DNA from: Solimonas sp041612095
GTDB lineage: Bacteria > Pseudomonadota > Gammaproteobacteria > Nevskiales > Nevskiaceae
NCBI GenBank assembly: GCA_041612095.1
Contig: JBFJJW010000117.1
Coordinates: 1-10,282 of the forward strand
DNA length: 10,282 bases
Reading direction: 5' to 3'
In this document: positions 6,872 to 10,282 of the stretch, in pieces
Position numbering within the stretch: the first letter of the stretch is position 1
How the letters are laid out: each line of letters starts with the position of its first letter
Made by a program: the position numbers and the translations under genes
Notes under the pieces: model-generated
What the model saw: only the letters and a program-made list of their open reading frames with translations
Told to the model about the DNA's origin: nothing
The model's database searches: none

Positions 6872-7648
6872 ATGAACAACTACCAGGTCGCGCAACGCGC
6901 CCGCATCGGCGTGCTGATTCCTTCAACCAATACCGGCGTCGAGTACGACCTGCAGAAGTTCCAACTCACCGGCGTGAGCTGGCATCCGTCGCGGTTCTGG
7001 ATCGAGCTCAAGAACTGGGCAGACGAGGGCAAGAAGACGGGCGATGATGAGAACACCATCTTCGAGCGCTTCCTCGACATGATGCGCGGCGAAATGCCCA
7101 TGGGCATCAAGAACGTGCTCAGCGCCAAGATCACGCATCTGATGCTCGGCATGAGCGCGGAGACCTTCTGGGGGGGGATGGAAGGCAATATCGCCTTCGA
7201 AAAGGACATCAAGGATCAGATTGGTGATCTGGGCCTGACCACCGGCGCTGCCGCATGCCGCGACGCCCTGCACCTGTTCAAGGCCAAGCGCATCTCGGTG
7301 ATCACGCCGTACCCCCCGGTAGGGGATGACAATGTGCGTCGCTTCTTTGACGAGATCGGCTTTCAGGTCAAGCACATTGCCGGCCTCAATCGTCCGTCGG
7401 CCACCGCCATCGCTGAAACCACGATCAAGCAGGTGGTGGATGCCGTGAAGGCCATCGATGGCGACGACGTCGACGCCATCATCCAGTGCGGCACCAACCT
7501 GTCCACCGTGGATATCTTCCCGACGCTGGAGCACTGGCTGGAGAAGCCTTTGATCCCGATCAACGTCGCCACCATCTGGCACGCGCTGCGCGCCTGCGGC
7601 ATCCGCGATCAGGTGATCGGCAACGGGCGCCTGATGGAAGAGTTCTGA
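6872..7648 (+). CDS. Arylmalonate decarboxylase/maleate isomerase-like protein
   Basis: Member of the Asp/Glu racemase superfamily, 258 residues, cytoplasmic. It follows Bordetella arylmalonate decarboxylase (AMDase) closely as I recall that sequence: LMLGMSAETFWGG (90-102) matches the AMDase SLMGTSLSFYRG stretch, TPYPPVGDDN (145-154) keeps the dioxyanion-hole tyrosine (Tyr147), and IIQCGTNLSTVDIFP (203-217) holds the catalytic cysteine Cys206 (AMDase Cys188). The first cysteine of the two-base racemases and maleate isomerases is Gly93 here, as in AMDase (Gly74), so decarboxylation is more likely than racemisation. Met94 and Thr208 replace AMDase Thr75 and Gly190, so the carboxylate pocket differs. 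The start at 6872 follows the SDR stop by eight bases, with a partial Shine-Dalgarno GTGAGAA. Last gene of the operon. The substrate is unknown; maleate isomerase is the main alternative. Confidence 0.85.
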   Translation: MNNYQVAQRARIGVLIPSTNTGVEYDLQKFQLTGVSWHPSRFWIELKNWADEGKKTGDDENTIFERFLDMMRGEMPMGIKNVLSAKITHLMLGMSAETFWGGMEGNIAFEKDIKDQIGDLGLTTGAAACRDALHLFKAKRISVITPYPPVGDDNVRRFFDEIGFQVKHIAGLNRPSATAIAETTIKQVVDAVKAIDGDDVDAIIQCGTNLSTVDIFPTLEHWLEKPLIPINVATIWHALRACGIRDQVIGNGRLMEEF

Positions 7649-7692
7649 GCGGACGCTGCGATCGGACTGAAGCCTCATGTCGGGCCGAGGGC

Positions 7693-7724
7693 GATCGAGA
7701 CCAACCCTGTGGGCGGTCTCGATC
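7693..7724. terminator. Hairpin between convergent genes, possible bidirectional terminator
   Basis: A perfect 10-bp inverted repeat, GATCGAGACC (7693-7702) and GGTCTCGATC (7715-7724), encloses a 12-base loop that can itself pair CCC with GGG. It sits in the 87-base gap between the convergent decarboxylase-like and secreted hydrolase genes. No T-run follows on either strand, so it is not a textbook intrinsic terminator. It could pause polymerase or protect both transcript ends. Confidence 0.6.
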
Positions 7725-7735
7725 AACCCGATCGG

Positions 7736-9211
7736 TTAGCGGTAAATGAAGTTCCGGGCATTAGCGACCTGTACTCGCCGACGCCGGAGTCCGACTACGG
7801 CGAGCATCAGCATCAGGCCCTCCAGCGATAGCGCGCCGCCGAACCGTGCGCCTTCCGGGCTTGGCACCGGCGCTGCTGGCGGTGCAGCAGCTTCACCGGG
7901 CATGCCGCTCTTGCATGCGGCACGCAAGTCCTCGGTGGCGACGCGAGCGCCGGTGTCGGGATGACGCAGGGATACGCGTGAACGAAAGTAGAACGACATC
8001 CGCTCGCAGATGGACAGGCCTTCGATCGTGTACGGCTGGTTCCCTGCCGTCAGGTCGTAGATGCCGGAGCCGATGCTGTGGATGTCGGCGGAGCTATCGA
8101 AGGTGGTGAACTCAACCAGGCGAGCGTGAGCATCGCGTGCCAGTTCGGCATCGTCGATGCCTTTCAGGTAACGATCAAACCATGCCAACGTGAGGTAGGT
8201 GGCTACGGCCTCCCCGTAGCGACTCGAGGGCGAGATGGTAGTCGGCGTGAAGTCCAGGTGCGTGCCGGCGCGCAGTACGTACAGCATCGTATCGACCCCT
8301 GCCGCGCGTAGCTCCTGGTAGCCGAGATCCTTGGGATGCGGAGAAAAACCGCGACCGCGACCGCCTTCGCCGTTCCGCGGCGCGGGTTCTGGCGGTTCGG
8401 TATAGGGAATGGGGACGAAGTAGTAGTCGGCACCGATTCCCAGGCCCGGTTTTGTGATCTGCACGTCGGCCGGCGGCTCGATGCCGATGTCGTCCTCCCA
8501 GCCGTCCTTCAGCGCGGTCAGATTGTCCCAGGCAACAAAGGCCTGAATTCTCGGGTCGATCTGGGCGATCAGGCTTGCGGTGCTGGCACCCTGCGAGTGG
8601 CCGGCAATGCCGACGCGGCTTCGATTCAGATCGTGTGGAAAAGGAAACGCGTCGGAAAACATCCAGTCGAGCATGTCCTGAGCATCAATGCCATGGTCGC
8701 CTCCCGAGGTCTCTGCCACATCGAATGCCACGGCCAGATAGCCGGCTTCCGCCAGCGACTGCGCGGCCCACCAGTGCAGCTGCCTATTGCTGGCGCCACC
8801 GTGGACGATCAATACAGTCGGGTAAGGCCCGTTGTCGATGGACAATCCCGGCGGCACGTCCTGACAGCTGTCTGCGGTGCAAGGTCTGAAGATGTCTACC
8901 GCCAACTCGGCGCCCGCGCGATTCAGTACGGTGGTGGCGTCAAAACGAAAGCGATGACCGGCGTGCTTGGCAGGTTCCCGAAACGTGTCCCGTAGTGGTG
9001 CGGGCACGGCCGGATCAAAGGCCTGATTGGCGTAGGTGTCCATCAGCCGCTGTTCCGCACAGCTGATGTTTTCCAGATCGCGTTGCGTCCAGGTCACGCT
9101 GCCGGGCTCTGCATCGACCGCTGGGGTGTCGCAGTCAATGCCCTGAGACAGCGCCCACGTGGGGTACAGACCCATGACGGCCAGGAGGATGCCGCAGGAC
9201 AGCCGCCTCAC
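7736..9211 (-). CDS. Secreted alpha/beta hydrolase with C-terminal sorting-like tail
   Basis: Exported esterase/lipase-like hydrolase of 491 residues. The N-terminus MRRLSCGILLAVMGLYPTWALSQG is a signal peptide with likely cleavage after ALS (residue 22). The fold shows HGGASN (137-142, oxyanion hole), the nucleophile elbow GHSQG with Ser206, and a probable catalytic histidine His318 in AGTHLDF. Paired cysteines (for example 111/116) fit a periplasmic or extracellular protein. Residues 440-455 are Ala/Pro-rich, then GGALS (458-462), a hydrophobic stretch, RRRR (476-479) and a twelve-residue extension. This resembles GlyGly-CTERM or IPTL-CTERM surface-sorting tails but is longer than usual. 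The start is GTG, overlapping the lipoprotein stop as GTGA; an internal ATG at residue 13 would break the signal peptide. PET-hydrolase/cutinase-like dienelactone hydrolases are the nearest general comparison; the substrate is unknown. Confidence 0.88.
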   Translation of the reverse strand: MRRLSCGILLAVMGLYPTWALSQGIDCDTPAVDAEPGSVTWTQRDLENISCAEQRLMDTYANQAFDPAVPAPLRDTFREPAKHAGHRFRFDATTVLNRAGAELAVDIFRPCTADSCQDVPPGLSIDNGPYPTVLIVHGGASNRQLHWWAAQSLAEAGYLAVAFDVAETSGGDHGIDAQDMLDWMFSDAFPFPHDLNRSRVGIAGHSQGASTASLIAQIDPRIQAFVAWDNLTALKDGWEDDIGIEPPADVQITKPGLGIGADYYFVPIPYTEPPEPAPRNGEGGRGRGFSPHPKDLGYQELRAAGVDTMLYVLRAGTHLDFTPTTISPSSRYGEAVATYLTLAWFDRYLKGIDDAELARDAHARLVEFTTFDSSADIHSIGSGIYDLTAGNQPYTIEGLSICERMSFYFRSRVSLRHPDTGARVATEDLRAACKSGMPGEAAAPPAAPVPSPEGARFGGALSLEGLMLMLAVVGLRRRRVQVANARNFIYR

Positions 9212-9738
9212 GGGCGAGGCTCTACGACGTCACGCTGGAGATGAAAGATCAGGTAGTCGGCCTGACCTTTGACCTCGCCGATACCGATGACGGTGTTGTC
9301 GTCCACCTTGCGGAAGTAATCCATGATCGGTTGCCGGTCATAGATGAGGCTCGCCGTCAGCGCACCGCGAAAGTGAACCATGCGCAGACGCGCAGCCCCC
9401 AGTTTGTCGAAGGCGTAGATGCTGCCGTCTTTGGCGCGGGCCAGAAGCGGCTCCGCGTGGTCGCGCGAATCGAAGCGCTTGCCGTACCAGTTGATCGGGT
9501 CTGGTTCAGCGCCGCCATCGAATTTGCCGCCGCGCCATTGGCCCAGCAGGAAGTCGATATCTATCGGCGGCAGTTGGTCGTACAGCGCCATGAGTCTGGC
9601 GTTGTCCACCGCAGTGCCTTGGTTGATCAGGGTGCGGAGCTCGGTTGATGCCGCGCTGTGGTCTGTGGCAGGCAAAGTGGCGCAGCCGCAGGATGCGAGT
9701 GCCGCAACAAGAACTGCTGTGCGAAGGCTGGTAAGCAT
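9208..9738 (-). CDS. GXWXG/DUF4334 lipoprotein
   Basis: Protein of 176 residues with a lipoprotein signal peptide: hydrophobic residues 8-15 lead to the lipobox LASC, with Cys17 the lipidated residue, so it is membrane-anchored in the envelope. After a short linker, LLGQWRGGKFDGG (64-76) carries the GxWxG signature (Gly66, Trp68, Gly70), and INWYGKRFDS (82-91) continues that domain. YDRQPIMDYFRKVDDNTVIGIGEVKG (133-158) matches the DUF4334 domain that normally follows it. The biochemical role of this pair of domains is not known to me. Most relatives I recall are short cytoplasmic proteins, so the lipobox is unusual. A Shine-Dalgarno GGAG lies eight bases before the ATG. The 3' end overlaps the secreted hydrolase start by four bases, so the two exported proteins are probably co-translated. 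Confidence 0.85.
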   Translation of the reverse strand: MLTSLRTAVLVAALASCGCATLPATDHSAASTELRTLINQGTAVDNARLMALYDQLPPIDIDFLLGQWRGGKFDGGAEPDPINWYGKRFDSRDHAEPLLARAKDGSIYAFDKLGAARLRMVHFRGALTASLIYDRQPIMDYFRKVDDNTVIGIGEVKGQADYLIFHLQRDVVEPRP

Positions 9739-9765
9739 GAGCGGGTCTCCAAGTGGCAGGTGTTT

Positions 9766-10282
9766 CTAGTTGCCGTTGATCGTGCTGAGCAAGACGGCGA
9801 GTTGTGGCTGAAACCAGGTGCCGATGACCAGGTCGGGCCGCCCATCACCATTGAGATCGGGCGAGATCAAGGCCTCCGAGGTTTCGACGGTGCCGTGGGT
9901 CTGGTCCAACGCGAGATCGGTGCAGACGTCCAGCGCAATTCCGACGGAGCCGTTGAAAAAGGACAGCGCCATGTCCAGGCGGCCGTCCTGGTTGAAGTCG
10001 GCGAACTCAACGGCGTTGCTGCCGGAATCGGTTTCAAACTCGACAGGTTCACCCAGATGGCCGTCCGCTTGGCCCTCAAAGATCAGCAAGCTGCCGCCAG
10101 CAACGGGCACAACAAGATCCGGGCGGCCATCGCAATTGATATCTGCCGAGCGCATCGCCTCATTGGCGCCACTGCTGGAAAAAGGACCTGAGCCCGCGAC
10201 AAAGCCGCCGGTTCCGGTGCCGTGAAATACCTCGGTACGCGAGGCAATCGGGCCGGTCGGCCAGTCGGTGATCGCCACATCA
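9766..10282 (-). CDS. FG-GAP/VCBS repeat protein, 5' end outside window
   Basis: C-terminal 172 codons of a larger extracellular or envelope beta-propeller protein. Three calcium-binding-type repeats are visible, each with DxNxDGxxD: ADINCDGRPDLVVP, ADFNQDGRLDMALS and PDLNGDGRPDLVIG, spaced about 45-50 residues apart. The frame is open to the window edge, and the first residues (DVAITDWP) look like the strand following another repeat, so the GTG at 10278 is not the true start. FG-GAP/VCBS repeats form integrin-alpha-like propeller blades that serve in binding or as accessory domains of secreted enzymes. A stop lies 27 bases before the lipoprotein start, so this is probably the upstream gene of the same operon. 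The protein ends shortly after the last blade, with no sorting tail. Its full function depends on the missing N-terminus. Confidence 0.85.
   Translation of the reverse strand, partial: DVAITDWPTGPIASRTEVFHGTGTGGFVAGSGPFSSSGANEAMRSADINCDGRPDLVVPVAGGSLLIFEGQADGHLGEPVEFETDSGSNAVEFADFNQDGRLDMALSFFNGSVGIALDVCTDLALDQTHGTVETSEALISPDLNGDGRPDLVIGTWFQPQLAVLLSTINGN

Noticed and set aside
6054..6926. Open frame of 290 codons on the minus strand opposite SDR copy 2
   Set aside because: Antisense to an SDR with full catalytic motifs; the peptide shows no domain features.
6872..7648. Assignment as a two-cysteine aspartate/glutamate racemase or maleate isomerase
   Set aside because: Only the second cysteine (Cys206) is present; the first position is Gly93, matching the decarboxylase pattern.
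8336..8995. Open frame of 219 codons on the plus strand opposite the secreted hydrolase
   Set aside because: It is antisense to the catalytic core of a hydrolase with signal peptide and GHSQG motif, and has no motif of its own.
10276..10278. GTG as the real start of the FG-GAP protein
   Set aside because: The frame stays open upstream, and the residues before and after it look like the middle of a propeller blade, with no signal peptide; the gene most likely begins outside the window.

Overview
The window is a gene-dense, GC-rich stretch typical of a heterotrophic proteobacterium; a gammaproteobacterium is my guess, but nothing here fixes the taxon. Ten protein-coding genes are visible, two of them cut by the window edges. 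There are no RNA genes, insertion sequences or CRISPR arrays, and no gene-free stretch over 100 bases.

Left half (1-3492, minus strand): a tightly overlapping operon of an MFS transporter, an FAD-dependent aromatic-ring-type monooxygenase and a membrane-tethered alpha/beta hydrolase (3' end off the window). A short AT-rich divergent promoter region (3493-3561) follows. It holds a 19-bp near-perfect palindrome whose core matches the classical tet operator core, so a TetR-family regulator encoded elsewhere probably controls both sides.

Middle (3562-7648, plus strand): five close-packed genes. These are an atypical NAD(P)-binding epimerase-like protein, an SDR resembling plant chlorophyll b reductase (NOL/NYC1), a homologue of plant red chlorophyll catabolite reductase (RCCR, bilin-reductase superfamily), a second NOL/NYC1-like SDR paralogous to the first, and an arylmalonate-decarboxylase-like member of the Asp/Glu racemase superfamily. 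RCCR-like and NOL-like genes side by side are the highlight. Both plant families act in chlorophyll breakdown, so the divergent unit may be an undescribed bacterial pathway for degrading chlorophyll or another tetrapyrrole: uptake or efflux by the MFS protein, ester cleavage by the hydrolase, oxygenation by the flavoprotein, side-chain reduction by the SDRs, linear-tetrapyrrole reduction by the RCCR-like protein and decarboxylation by the AMDase-like protein. The order and the substrate are inference. The family assignments rest on motifs and alignments recalled from memory.

Right part (7736-10282, minus strand): a separate envelope/secretion cluster, convergent with the middle operon across a strong hairpin. 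It encodes an FG-GAP/VCBS-repeat protein (5' end off the window), a GXWXG/DUF4334 lipoprotein and a secreted alpha/beta hydrolase with a C-terminal sorting-like tail. No link to the tetrapyrrole-like cluster is evident.
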